Source: Actinotignum timonense (GTDB lineage Bacteria; Actinomycetota; Actinomycetes; Actinomycetales; Actinomycetaceae). Taken from it: DNA of 39,213 bases. The first letter of the stretch is position 1. Each line of letters begins with the position of its first letter. The position numbers and the translations under genes are program-made. Positions 32,253 through 39,213 of the stretch are shown here, one piece after another. The notes under the pieces were generated by a model, which saw only the letters and a program-made list of their open reading frames with translations, was not told the DNA's origin and did no database searches. The DNA lies in contig NZ_LT706966.1 of NCBI RefSeq assembly GCF_900155575.1, forward strand, positions 2,155,094-2,194,306, in the 5' to 3' direction.

Positions 32253-35003
32253 GTGGCACTGACCCTATCCACCATCGAGGAAAGCGTGCGCGCGCTGGCC
32301 GGCCAACCCAGCTACACCCGCGATTTCTTCTTTGACCTGCTGCGCGCGTACGGCATCTCAAAATCTTCCATCGCCCGCCTGCGTTCCACCACCGCCAGCT
32401 CGATCAACGTCGCGGCCGACCGCGAACACGAAATTGCGTGGAAAAACAAGCTGTACATCCGCAAAACCTCCGGCGACCTCGTGGCCGCGGCCCTCGATCT
32501 CAAAACCAGCGACACCGCGATCCGCTACAACACCCGTTTCGTCATCGCCACCGATTACATCAGCCTCGCCGCTTTCGATACGAAAACGGGCGATTCCCTC
32601 ATCACCCCGCTCGCGCAGATCGACAAAAACATCACATTCTTCCTGCCGTGGGCGAATATGGAGCGCCGCGATTTCGCCTCGGATACCAAAGCGGACCGCC
32701 GCGCCGCCGAACACATGAGCAAGCTCTACGACGACCTCCTCGAAGCCAGCCCGGATATGCTCACCGACGCCGCGTCCCGCCACGGCCTCAATATTTTCTT
32801 CACCCGCCTCCTTTTCTGTTTCTTCGCGGAGGACACCGGCATTTTCGCGCGCGGCCAGTTCACCAGCGCCATCGGCTCTTTCACCGCCCGCGACGGCTCC
32901 GACACCGCGGAATTCCTCCGCACCCTCTTCCGCGCCCTCGACACCCCGAACGCCGCGGACAAACCCGTCTACCTGCAAGACTTCCCGTACGTCAATGGTC
33001 GCCTTTTCCGTATTAATAACGACGACGACGCCTCTTTGGCGGTCCCCCACTTCACCATGGCGGCCCGGGACTCCCTCTTGCGGCTCGGCACCCTGGATTG
33101 GTCAGAAATCAACCCTGATATTTTCGGTTCCATGTTCCAGGGCGTGGTCGATAAGCAGCAGCGCGCCAACCTGGGTCAGCACTACACCTCGGTTCCCAAT
33201 ATCTTCAAAACCATCCGCCCGCTCTTCCTGGACGAGTTGGAAAAGCAATACGATGCTGCCGCCAATTCAGTAAAGAAACTGCGGGATTTGCTGGCTCGTA
33301 TCCAAAGCATTAAGGTATTCGATCCCGGGTGCGGCAGCGGCAATTTCCTTGTTATTGCTTATAAAGCGCTGCGCCAGCTGGAGCACCGAATCCTGGAACG
33401 CATCGATAGCCTCTCCACCTCGGGCTCCTGGTCTTTGCTGGGGATGGGCGAGGAAGAAAAGTTGGGCGCAGCTACCCTGGGCCTGGCTTCGTCGGTTATC
33501 AATATCGAGAACTTCTACGGCATCGAAATCGATGACGTCTCGGTCGAAATGGCGATCCTCTCGCTCTGGATCGCTAAGCACCAGATGAATGAGGAATTCG
33601 CGGAGAAATTCGGCGTGGATATTCCCCTCATCCCGCTCAAGGAAACCGGGCATATTGTGCACGGGAATGCCACCCGCCTCGACTGGAACGAGGTCTGCCC
33701 CAATAACGGAACAGATGAAATTTACATTATCGGAAATCCACCCTATGTAGGAAGTACATACCAGACCAAGGATCAGAAGGAGGACTTCGCCTATGTTTTC
33801 GATAGCGCGAAGTATCCGAAGAAGCTCGATTACGTTGCCCTCTGGTTCATTAAGGGCGCCAATTACATTCGCGGCACCCGAGCCAAGCTCGCTTTTGTGA
33901 CCACGAATTCCATTACCCAGGGCGAGCAGGTCGCTCTGCTCCACCCCTACGTTTTCACGGGCGGCATTGAAATCGGCTACGCCTACACCTCCTTCAAGTG
34001 GAGCAATAACGCCTCCCATAATGCCGGAGTAACCGTGGCCGTTATCAGCCTGCGCAACGAATCTTCCGAACCGAAATGCCTCTTCACGGACCTGGTGCGA
34101 ACTCCGGTTGAGAATATTAACGCCTACCTCATTGCTGGTGAGAGCACCTTCGTCACTGCAAGAAGCACAACTTTATCCCCGTTCCTACCAAAAATGACCA
34201 AGGGATCCCAACCGACTGACGGCGGTAACCTCATCCTTTCGGATCAGGAAGCTGAAGACCTCCTCACTAGCCATCCCGAGCTTTCCGAAGTCCTCAAGCA
34301 GTTCGTGGGAGCTGACGACTACATCAATGGGAAAGACCGCTACTGCCTGTGGCTCACGGAAGAAAACCGGCACGAAGCAGCCGAGATTCCGGAGGTGAAG
34401 CGGCGCCTGGAGCACGTTTCCGCTATGCGTTCGGCCAGCACAAAGAAGCAGACCCAAGAGTTTGCTGCTATTCCTTGGCGATTTGGGGAAGTCCGCTATA
34501 AGCCTACGGATTCGATTATCGTTCCAAGTGTTTCTTCGGAACGCCGTGAGTACGTTCCCGTCGGCTACCTTGGCCCAGACACCATCATTTCCAATCTGGC
34601 GTTCGCTATCTACGATGCTGAGCCGTGGCTGTTCGCCTTGCTCACCTCGAAAATGCATATGGCTTGGCTACGCGCTGTTGGGGGCCAGCTCGAAACCCGG
34701 CTACGCTACTCGAATACCTTGGTTTATAACACTTTCCCCGTGCCAGAGTTGTCGGCGTCGTCGAAAGAAGAACTTACGAAACGTGCGCTACGCGTACTCG
34801 ATGTACGCGAATACCACTGCGAAAAAACCTTAGCCGAGCTCTACGACCCGGACCTTATGCCACGCAACCTCCGCGAAGCGCACGAAAAAATTGACGAGGC
34901 AGTCGATAGACTTTATCGCAACAAGCCCTTTGCTTCTGATGAGGAGCGGCTGGCCGTCCTGTTTGAGAAATATCAGCAGCTCGTTGCGGCGGAGGGGAAG
35001 TAG
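32253..35003 (+). CDS. MmeI-like (type IIL) DNA methyltransferase, nuclease motif degenerate
   Basis: Large N6-adenine methyltransferase of 916 residues with the MmeI domain order: N-terminal nuclease-like domain (1-150), helical spacer, gamma-type methyltransferase core (FDPGCGSGNFL at 356, GNPPYVG with NPPY at 495), a target-recognition domain (about 640-830) and a C-terminal helical part. In MmeI the nuclease site is D-x9-ExK; here the matching residues appear to be His59, Ile69 and Lys71, so Asp and Glu are missing. It may therefore methylate without cutting. GTG 32253 is chosen because AAGGAG lies seven bases upstream. It diverges from the D12 methyltransferase gene and is followed by the thioesterase gene after one base. 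Confidence 0.88.
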   Translation: MALTLSTIEESVRALAGQPSYTRDFFFDLLRAYGISKSSIARLRSTTASSINVAADREHEIAWKNKLYIRKTSGDLVAAALDLKTSDTAIRYNTRFVIATDYISLAAFDTKTGDSLITPLAQIDKNITFFLPWANMERRDFASDTKADRRAAEHMSKLYDDLLEASPDMLTDAASRHGLNIFFTRLLFCFFAEDTGIFARGQFTSAIGSFTARDGSDTAEFLRTLFRALDTPNAADKPVYLQDFPYVNGRLFRINNDDDASLAVPHFTMAARDSLLRLGTLDWSEINPDIFGSMFQGVVDKQQRANLGQHYTSVPNIFKTIRPLFLDELEKQYDAAANSVKKLRDLLARIQSIKVFDPGCGSGNFLVIAYKALRQLEHRILERIDSLSTSGSWSLLGMGEEEKLGAATLGLASSVINIENFYGIEIDDVSVEMAILSLWIAKHQMNEEFAEKFGVDIPLIPLKETGHIVHGNATRLDWNEVCPNNGTDEIYIIGNPPYVGSTYQTKDQKEDFAYVFDSAKYPKKLDYVALWFIKGANYIRGTRAKLAFVTTNSITQGEQVALLHPYVFTGGIEIGYAYTSFKWSNNASHNAGVTVAVISLRNESSEPKCLFTDLVRTPVENINAYLIAGESTFVTARSTTLSPFLPKMTKGSQPTDGGNLILSDQEAEDLLTSHPELSEVLKQFVGADDYINGKDRYCLWLTEENRHEAAEIPEVKRRLEHVSAMRSASTKKQTQEFAAIPWRFGEVRYKPTDSIIVPSVSSERREYVPVGYLGPDTIISNLAFAIYDAEPWLFALLTSKMHMAWLRAVGGQLETRLRYSNTLVYNTFPVPELSASSKEELTKRALRVLDVREYHCEKTLAELYDPDLMPRNLREAHEKIDEAVDRLYRNKPFASDEERLAVLFEKYQQLVAAEGK

Positions 35004-35004
35004 C

Positions 35005-35970
35005 GTGGCGCGCGCCGCCGGGAGTGAGGAAGATATGCACCGCATCGATATACCGGAAACGCACACCGAGCCCTTGGCGTCGATTCTCAATAATTTGCGG
35101 CTGGAGCGCTGCGGGACGGGGCGGTATCGCGGCCAGAACCTGGTGCAGATCACCGGGAAAGTGTACGGCGGGCAGGTGCTCGGGCAGGCCACGATGGCGG
35201 CGGCTGATGATGTGCAGCGCTCGCTCGGCATCGGTGAGGATGAGCGGCTGGCGCATTCCATTACCGCGGCGTTCCAGCGGGCCGGGCACCTGGATGAGCC
35301 TATCGAGTTCCAGGTGGAGGAGATCAACGATCTGCGCTCCTTCTCTACCCGGAATGTCACCGCGTACCAGGGTGACCGGTTGATTTTCACGGCGCGGGTG
35401 TCGTTCCAGTTGCGCCAGCCCGGGCCTACCCTGGCTTCCTCCATGCCGGATGTTCCCGGGCCGGAGGGGCTGCCGTCTTCGGTGGATTTCTTCGGGGCGC
35501 TCGATAACGTGTTCGCGAAGGTGATGTCGTCCACGAACGGGATCGATATGCGGCGGGTGGAAGGTGATATCTACCTGCGGCCGGATCCGGGGCGGTCCCC
35601 GCGCCAGCACCTGTGGCTACGGGCGCGTTCGCCGATGCCGGAAGGGACCTCGCGCACCCTCCAGCGGGCGATGCTCGGGTATTCGGCGGATCAGTTCATG
35701 TTGGAGCCGGCCTTGCGGGCCCTCGGCTTGGCCTGGCTTTCCCGCGGGATTTCGGTGGCGACCCTCGATCACGCGATCTGGTGGCATCGCAATTTTGATA
35801 TGTCGGAGTGGATTTTGGCGGAGATGGAGTGTGTTTCCGCGCAGAACGGGCGCGCCCTGGTGAACGCAAAGTTCTTCCAGGACGGCCGCCATATTGCCTC
35901 CATGAGCCAAGAAGGGATGGTCCGGGTGCCAGAACGACACCCGGACCATCCCGAGCAGCATGTCGAGTAG
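35005..35970 (+). CDS. tesB: Acyl-CoA thioesterase II (TesB family)
   Basis: Hydrolyses acyl-CoA to free fatty acid and CoA in the cytoplasm. The 321-residue protein contains the double hot-dog fold: first half YRGQNLVQITGKVYGGQVLGQAT and HSITAAFQRAG; second half GYSADQFMLEPAL, ATLDHAIWWHRNF and SMSQEGMVR. Two starts are possible: GTG 35005, one base after the preceding stop with GGAGGGGAAG upstream, or ATG 35035 with GAGGA close by; I use the former. It is co-directional with and almost touching the methyltransferase gene, so it may be co-transcribed although unrelated in function. A 15-bp hairpin lies inside its last codons. Confidence 0.9.
   Translation: MARAAGSEEDMHRIDIPETHTEPLASILNNLRLERCGTGRYRGQNLVQITGKVYGGQVLGQATMAAADDVQRSLGIGEDERLAHSITAAFQRAGHLDEPIEFQVEEINDLRSFSTRNVTAYQGDRLIFTARVSFQLRQPGPTLASSMPDVPGPEGLPSSVDFFGALDNVFAKVMSSTNGIDMRRVEGDIYLRPDPGRSPRQHLWLRARSPMPEGTSRTLQRAMLGYSADQFMLEPALRALGLAWLSRGISVATLDHAIWWHRNFDMSEWILAEMECVSAQNGRALVNAKFFQDGRHIASMSQEGMVRVPERHPDHPEQHVE
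35914..35952 (+). terminator. 15-bp perfect hairpin within the tesB 3' end
   Basis: 35914-35928 pairs perfectly with 35938-35952 around a nine-base loop, encoding part of the last 20 residues. A second stem, GAGTAGCT (35965-35972) with AGCTACTC (35979-35986), includes the stop codon. No T-run follows. The position suggests a terminator partly encoded in the gene. Confidence 0.5.
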
Positions 35971-36069
35971 CTGGCGGTAGCTACTCAATGTGGGCGCTGC
36001 GCGCGTGGGCATAAGCGGTTGACTCGTGCCCGTACGCAGTTAGCGCGCCTGAACTTTTCGCACGCGCGC

Positions 36070-36137
36070 TTAGCGCGGCGGCTCGCCTAGCGCGCCAGTT
36101 TGTCTAGCGCGTGAGCTTGTTTAGCGCGTGAGCTTGC
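36070..36137 (-). repeat. Four 17-bp tandem units at the ettA 3' end
   Basis: Units at 36070-36086, 36087-36103, 36104-36120 and 36121-36137 each begin with TTAGCGCG or CTAGCGCG on the plus strand. The last unit is the end of ettA with its stop; the copies just downstream differ from it by two to several bases. Each unit gives TAA or TAG on the minus strand, and a 17-base period puts successive stops in different frames. Confidence 0.8.
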
Positions 36138-37800
36138 GGTGGGCGCCGGCACCCGGGTTGAGTGCGGCTTCACCCAGGCGTTCCACCTTGTTCTTCTCGT
36201 AGCCTTCGAAGTTACCTTCGAACCAGTACCACTTGGAGGGATCCTCATCGGTGCCTTCGTAGGCGAGGATGTGGGTGGCCACGCGGTCAAGGAACCAGCG
36301 GTCGTGGGTGATAACCACGGCGCAACCCGGGAACTGCAAAAGCGCGTTTTCCAGGGAGGACAGGGTTTCCACGTCCAGATCGTTGGTCGGTTCGTCAAGG
36401 AGCAGCAGGTTGCCGCCCTGCTTGAGGGTGAGGGCGAGGTTGAGGCGGTTGCGTTCACCACCGGAAAGCACCCCGGCCTTCTTCTGCTGATCCGGGCCCT
36501 TGAAGCCAAATGCGGAAACGTAGGCGCGCGAGGGCATTTCCACCTGGCCGACCTGGATGTAATCCAGCCCGTCAGAAACAACTTCCCACAGGCTCTTTTC
36601 CGGATCGATACCGGCGCGGTTCTGATCCACGTAGGAGATCTTCACCGTTTCCCCGATCTTCAGCTCCCCGCCATCGAGGGGTTCGAGGCCGACGATGGTC
36701 TTGAAGAGGGTGGTTTTACCCACGCCGTTCGGGCCGATAATGCCCACGATGCCGTTGCGCGGCAGCGAGAAGGACAGCCCGTCGATGAGCACGCGGTCCC
36801 CGAAGCCCTTCTTGAGGTTCTTCGCTTCGATAACCACATTGCCCAGCCGCGGCCCCGGCGGAATCTGGATTTCTTCGAAGTCGAGCTTGCGGGTGCGTTC
36901 AGCTTCCGCTGCCATTTCTTCGTAGCGTTCCAGACGTGCCTTCGACTTGGCCTGGCGGCCCTTCGCCGAGGAACGCACCCACTCAAGTTCATCCTTGAGG
37001 CGCTTGGCGAGCTTGGCATCCTTCTTGCCCTGGATTTCCAGACGATCCTTCTTGGTTTCCAGGTAGGTCGAGTAGTTGCCCTCATAGGGGTAGAGGCAGC
37101 CGCGGTCCACTTCCGCGATCCACTGCGCCATATTGTCCAGGAAGTAGCGGTCGTGGGTGATGGCGATAACCGCACCCGCGTAGGACTTCAGGTGCTTTTC
37201 GAGCCACAGCACGGATTCGGCATCCAGGTGGTTCGTCGGTTCGTCAAGGAGAAGCAGGTCCGGGGCTTCCAGCAGCAGGCGGCACAGGGCCACGCGGCGG
37301 CGTTCCCCACCGGAAAGTACGGACACCGGGGTATCCCCCGGAGGGCAGCGCAGCGCGGCCATGGCCTGCTCCAGCTGAGAGTCCAGATCCCAGGCGTTCG
37401 CGGCATCGATTTCCGTTTGCAGCTTGCCCATTTCTTCCATGAGGGCATCGAAGTCCGCATCCGGATTCGCCATTTCTTCACCGATGGCGTTGAAACGGGT
37501 GATCTTCTCCAGAATGTCCTTACGCCCTAGCTGCACGTTTTCCAGGACGGTCTTATCCTCTTCGAGGGGAGGTTCCTGAAGGAGGATACCCACCGTGTAG
37601 CCCGGGGAGAGGCGCGCTTCCCCGTTGGAGGGCTCATCCAGCCCGGCCATGATCTTCAAGATTGTTGATTTACCGGCACCGTTCGGACCGACCATGCCGA
37701 TCTTGGCTCCGGGGAAAAACGCCATGGTGACGTCGTCAAGGATGGTCTTATCCCCCACACGCTTGGAAGCGTGGATCATCTGGTAAATGTATTCAGCCAC
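36121..37800 (-). CDS. ettA: ABC-F translation factor EttA
   Basis: Energy-dependent translational throttle protein, which binds the ribosomal E site and links elongation to ATP level. The 559 residues match E. coli EttA length. Two ABC domains are present: Walker A GPNGAGKS with LSGGERRRVAL and LLLLDEPTNHLDAES, then GPNGVGKT with LSGGERNRLNLAL and LLLLDEPTNDLDVET. The inserted arm and the linker with SSAKGRQAKSKARLERYEE are EttA-type rather than antibiotic-resistance type, and there are no membrane segments. The start is GTG 37800 after AGGACGGG. Short tandem repeats carrying stop codons follow the gene. Confidence 0.94.
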   Translation of the reverse strand: MAEYIYQMIHASKRVGDKTILDDVTMAFFPGAKIGMVGPNGAGKSTILKIMAGLDEPSNGEARLSPGYTVGILLQEPPLEEDKTVLENVQLGRKDILEKITRFNAIGEEMANPDADFDALMEEMGKLQTEIDAANAWDLDSQLEQAMAALRCPPGDTPVSVLSGGERRRVALCRLLLEAPDLLLLDEPTNHLDAESVLWLEKHLKSYAGAVIAITHDRYFLDNMAQWIAEVDRGCLYPYEGNYSTYLETKKDRLEIQGKKDAKLAKRLKDELEWVRSSAKGRQAKSKARLERYEEMAAEAERTRKLDFEEIQIPPGPRLGNVVIEAKNLKKGFGDRVLIDGLSFSLPRNGIVGIIGPNGVGKTTLFKTIVGLEPLDGGELKIGETVKISYVDQNRAGIDPEKSLWEVVSDGLDYIQVGQVEMPSRAYVSAFGFKGPDQQKKAGVLSGGERNRLNLALTLKQGGNLLLLDEPTNDLDVETLSSLENALLQFPGCAVVITHDRWFLDRVATHILAYEGTDEDPSKWYWFEGNFEGYEKNKVERLGEAALNPGAGAHRKLTR

Positions 37801-38049
37801 TTATCCCGTCCTGATTCGCGATTCAGTGCCGCGCATCGCGCTAGGTGTTGCGCGAGCGGCCCAGACCAGTGTACCGAGCCGCCCGCGAAAAGTCCCCCCG
37901 ATGTGACTGGAACCGGGATGGAATGGGATTTTCTCAAGTAGATAAGCATGCCATCGCGGCAGACTATGGATATCTACGTGGTGGTAAAAGAATCGCTAAC
38001 GAGTCTGGTAGATGTCTCTTCGGTATACGCCTTGCCTAGGAGGCTGAAA

Positions 38050-38250
38050 CTAATTTTCCACCCCGAGGCGACGCACCACCTCATCAAAAGGTATGAGCCG
38101 CTCTTTGCCGGACTCAACATCCGCCCAGATCTTCTCCGCCTCAATGAGGTCAAGGGCATCTTCAATAGCCTCGTGTGCCACTACTTCGGCATTGTCACCC
38201 GCAAGTTCTTCAAGACGGTCAAGCATTTCTTCACCAATATTGATACTCAT
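38050..38250 (-). CDS. Small RelB/RHH-type antitoxin-like protein, apparently orphan
   Basis: A 66-residue acidic protein whose second half, AEKIWADVESGKERLIPFDEVVRRLG, matches the pattern of ribbon-helix-helix/RelB-type antitoxin tails (AEKxxxDxxSGKExxxxxxEV). The start at 38250 follows GGGAGGG. The expected RelE-like toxin would lie directly downstream on the minus strand, but 37900-38049 has no such frame. The 249-base gap up to ettA contains nothing else I can identify. It is either a solitary antitoxin or the remains of a toxin-antitoxin pair. Confidence 0.6.
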   Translation of the reverse strand: MSINIGEEMLDRLEELAGDNAEVVAHEAIEDALDLIEAEKIWADVESGKERLIPFDEVVRRLGVEN

Positions 38251-38301
38251 CTTTACATCCCTCCCCTCAATAACTAGGCGCGGAAATAGTGAAGTGGTCC
38301 A

Positions 38302-38326
38302 GGGTTTGTTCCGAGGAATTAAACCC
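38302..38326 (-). terminator. Hairpin downstream of the ssb-like gene
   Basis: GGGTTT (38302-38307) pairs with AAACCC (38321-38326), with TTCC/GGAA complementary inside. It lies about 55 bases beyond the minus-strand stop at 38383 and before the antitoxin start. No clear T-run. Confidence 0.4.
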
Positions 38327-38382
38327 GGGCATGCTTGTAGTGTACCTATCAGAACAACGGGTGAGTAGAGGCATTTTCGGCA

Positions 38383-39000
38383 TCACCATGCGCCACCTGA
38401 CGGATCCGAGCGCAAGGCTTCATCCGCTGACATCGCATCAGGTGACATCGAGTCAGGTGACATCCCCGGAGGCGGCACACCTATTCCAGCTGGCCCGAGC
38501 GGTTCACCCGACGCTTCAGAAGAATCCGACTCCTCGGTGAGCCAACGGCTATCCCCCGGCGTGCTTTCCCCTGCCGCTGTATCCGCGGAACTCACCGTGC
38601 CAGCGACTCCGCCATTTGTTTCCGCAGCTGGATCGGGGCGCACTTTGACGAAGCTGGCCCGCCCGGTGGTGAGCTCGACTCCCACGGCATCGGCAAAGAG
38701 GGTGAGCCCGCGCATGGTGGAACCGTCCTTACCGGTCCATTCGCGCATATCGAGCCGCCCGCGCACCAGCAGCGGGGTGCCGGTAGTCACCGATGTTTGG
38801 ATATTACGGCCGAGGGTGCCGCGAGCCCGCACCGTGTACCAAATAGTATTGCCGTCCTCAAAGCGGTTAGTTTCTCGCGAGAAGTAGCGCGGGGTCACCC
38901 CAAGATTGACCGTGGTGACATCCCCACTGGTGGCGTTCTCATAAACTTTCGGGTTGCCGCCGGCATATCCACGTACCGCGACGATGGTGTCATTAACCAT
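38383..39000 (-). CDS. ssb: Single-stranded DNA-binding protein (SSB paralogue)
   Basis: OB-fold protein that binds single-stranded DNA in replication, repair or recombination. Of 205 residues, the first 110 form the SSB domain (MVNDTIVAVRGYAGGNPKVYEN, WYTVRARGTLGRNIQTSV, GTPLLVRGRLDMREW). The tail is disordered and acidic with MSPD repeats encoded by 15-bp DNA repeats near 38428-38467. It ends SDPSGGAW rather than the usual acidic DDDxPF tip, so partner-protein binding may differ. ATG 39000 is preceded by AAAGGA at good spacing; an ATG at 39024 is less likely. It is not next to rpsF/rplI, so it may be a second SSB used in repair or competence. Upstream DnaA-box-like sites could affect it. 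Confidence 0.82.
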   Translation of the reverse strand: MVNDTIVAVRGYAGGNPKVYENATSGDVTTVNLGVTPRYFSRETNRFEDGNTIWYTVRARGTLGRNIQTSVTTGTPLLVRGRLDMREWTGKDGSTMRGLTLFADAVGVELTTGRASFVKVRPDPAAETNGGVAGTVSSADTAAGESTPGDSRWLTEESDSSEASGEPLGPAGIGVPPPGMSPDSMSPDAMSADEALRSDPSGGAW

Positions 39001-39014
39001 GATGCTGTCCTTTC

Positions 39015-39037
39015 CCACCGCCACGTGCGGGCGGTGG
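39015..39037. repeat. Inverted repeat in the ssb leader
   Basis: CCACCGCC (39015-39022) and GGCGGTGG (39030-39037) form an 8-bp stem with a seven-base loop, directly beyond the Shine-Dalgarno of the ssb-like gene. It could influence ssb expression. Confidence 0.4.
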
Positions 39038-39067
39038 ACACCATCATGACCCGCTCACTCTCGCTCG

Positions 39068-39124
39068 GCTATCCGCATGCACCTGCTTGTGGATAACCAT
39101 GACATTTCGGCAACCTGTGGATAG
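39068..39124. promoter_or_regulatory. Cluster of DnaA-box-like sequences
   Basis: TGTGGATAA at 39088-39096 is the exact complement of the consensus DnaA box TTATCCACA. TGTGGATAG at 39116-39124 has one mismatch, and CTATCCGCA at 39068-39076 has two. They lie in the gap between the ssb-like gene and the next minus-strand gene. This suggests DnaA-linked control of ssb; no dnaA, dnaN or AT-rich unwinding region is visible, so I do not call an origin. Confidence 0.45.
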
Positions 39125-39141
39125 ATCGCCAGCTACTCTCC

Positions 39142-39213
39142 CTACTCCCCACGCACCACCTGGCGCACGCGCGCGTACTGGTCGAGCACCTCCCGCGCCG
39201 GAGCAACGCAATG
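39142..39213 (-). CDS. 3' end of an unidentified gene (partial)
   Basis: Minus-strand codons from the window edge read APAREVLDQYARVRQVVRGE and then TAG at 39142-39144. Only 23 codons are visible, and no family can be assigned. The charged helical end upstream of a shared strand direction suggests a gene preceding ssb. Confidence 0.4.
   Translation of the reverse strand, partial: HCVAPAREVLDQYARVRQVVRGE

Noticed and set aside
27748-35004. BREX, DISARM or Dnd system
   Set aside because: No PglZ, BrxL, helicase, phospholipase or sulfur-modification genes are present; the MmeI-like protein is shorter than PglX, and its domain order fits type IIL enzymes.
37845-38049. Toxin gene or small plus-strand protein next to the antitoxin
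   Set aside because: No frame here has a ribosome-binding site and RelE/ParE-like features on either strand.
39060-39130. Chromosome replication origin
   Set aside because: Three DnaA-like boxes are present, but there is no AT-rich unwinding region and no dnaA, dnaN or rpmH nearby.
1-39213. CRISPR array or riboswitch
   Set aside because: No regularly spaced identical repeats of 24-40 bases and no recognisable riboswitch core were found; the tandem repeats seen are short and adjoin gene ends.

Overview
The window looks like chromosome from a high-GC actinobacterium, most plausibly an Actinomycetaceae-type organism. I infer this from several traits: two surface proteins with sortase-type C-termini (LPATG, LAHSG), a mycothiol-dependent-type thioredoxin-fold protein, a long actinobacterial-style MalQ, and many genes with a -10-like hexamer six bases before ATG (leaderless transcripts). 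The lineage is inference; no rRNA or tRNA gene is present.

Layout. 216-1806: cysteine synthesis pair cysK-cysE, with rpiB convergent to it. 2496-4541: M13 endopeptidase pepO. 4773-8632: four-gene unit of ABC-2 exporter (ATPase, permease) plus DesK/NarL-type two-component system. 8751-12089: thioredoxin-fold protein divergent from aminopeptidase pepN. 12311-13429: secreted coiled-coil surface protein. 13560-19947, all minus strand: 4-alpha-glucanotransferase malQ, a sugar porter, and one reading frame joining a LacI-type regulator to a GH32 beta-fructosidase, with a 46-bp palindrome between malQ and the porter. 20180-22036: LPATG wall protein. 22274-27747: MFS exporter, SulP anion transporter, and an MFS exporter divergent from its TetR regulator with a clear operator. 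27946-35003: DNA-modification and likely defence island. 35005-39213: TesB thioesterase, EttA ABC-F factor, orphan antitoxin, SSB paralogue, and the 3' end of an unidentified gene.

The island is the most unusual part. It holds a ParB/Srx-type gene (AT-richer than its surroundings, preceded by four perfect GGAATG hexamers), an IS3-family insertion that splits that gene, a convergent D12-class adenine methyltransferase, and a divergent MmeI-like methyltransferase whose nuclease motif looks degenerate. Removing 29387-30873 (the IS plus one ATT copy) restores an uninterrupted frame of about 555 codons, so the ParB/Srx gene was recently intact. It may have worked with the neighbouring methyltransferase.

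A second pattern is the short tandem repeats directly after stop codons. The last 17-20 bp of a gene, including the stop, are repeated downstream: four copies after ettA (17 bp), about five decayed copies after the MFS gene ending at 22274 (19 bp), and two copies after rpiB (20 bp). A 10-mer, TACGACGACG, also recurs in intergenic gaps. No gap between genes exceeds 300 bases.
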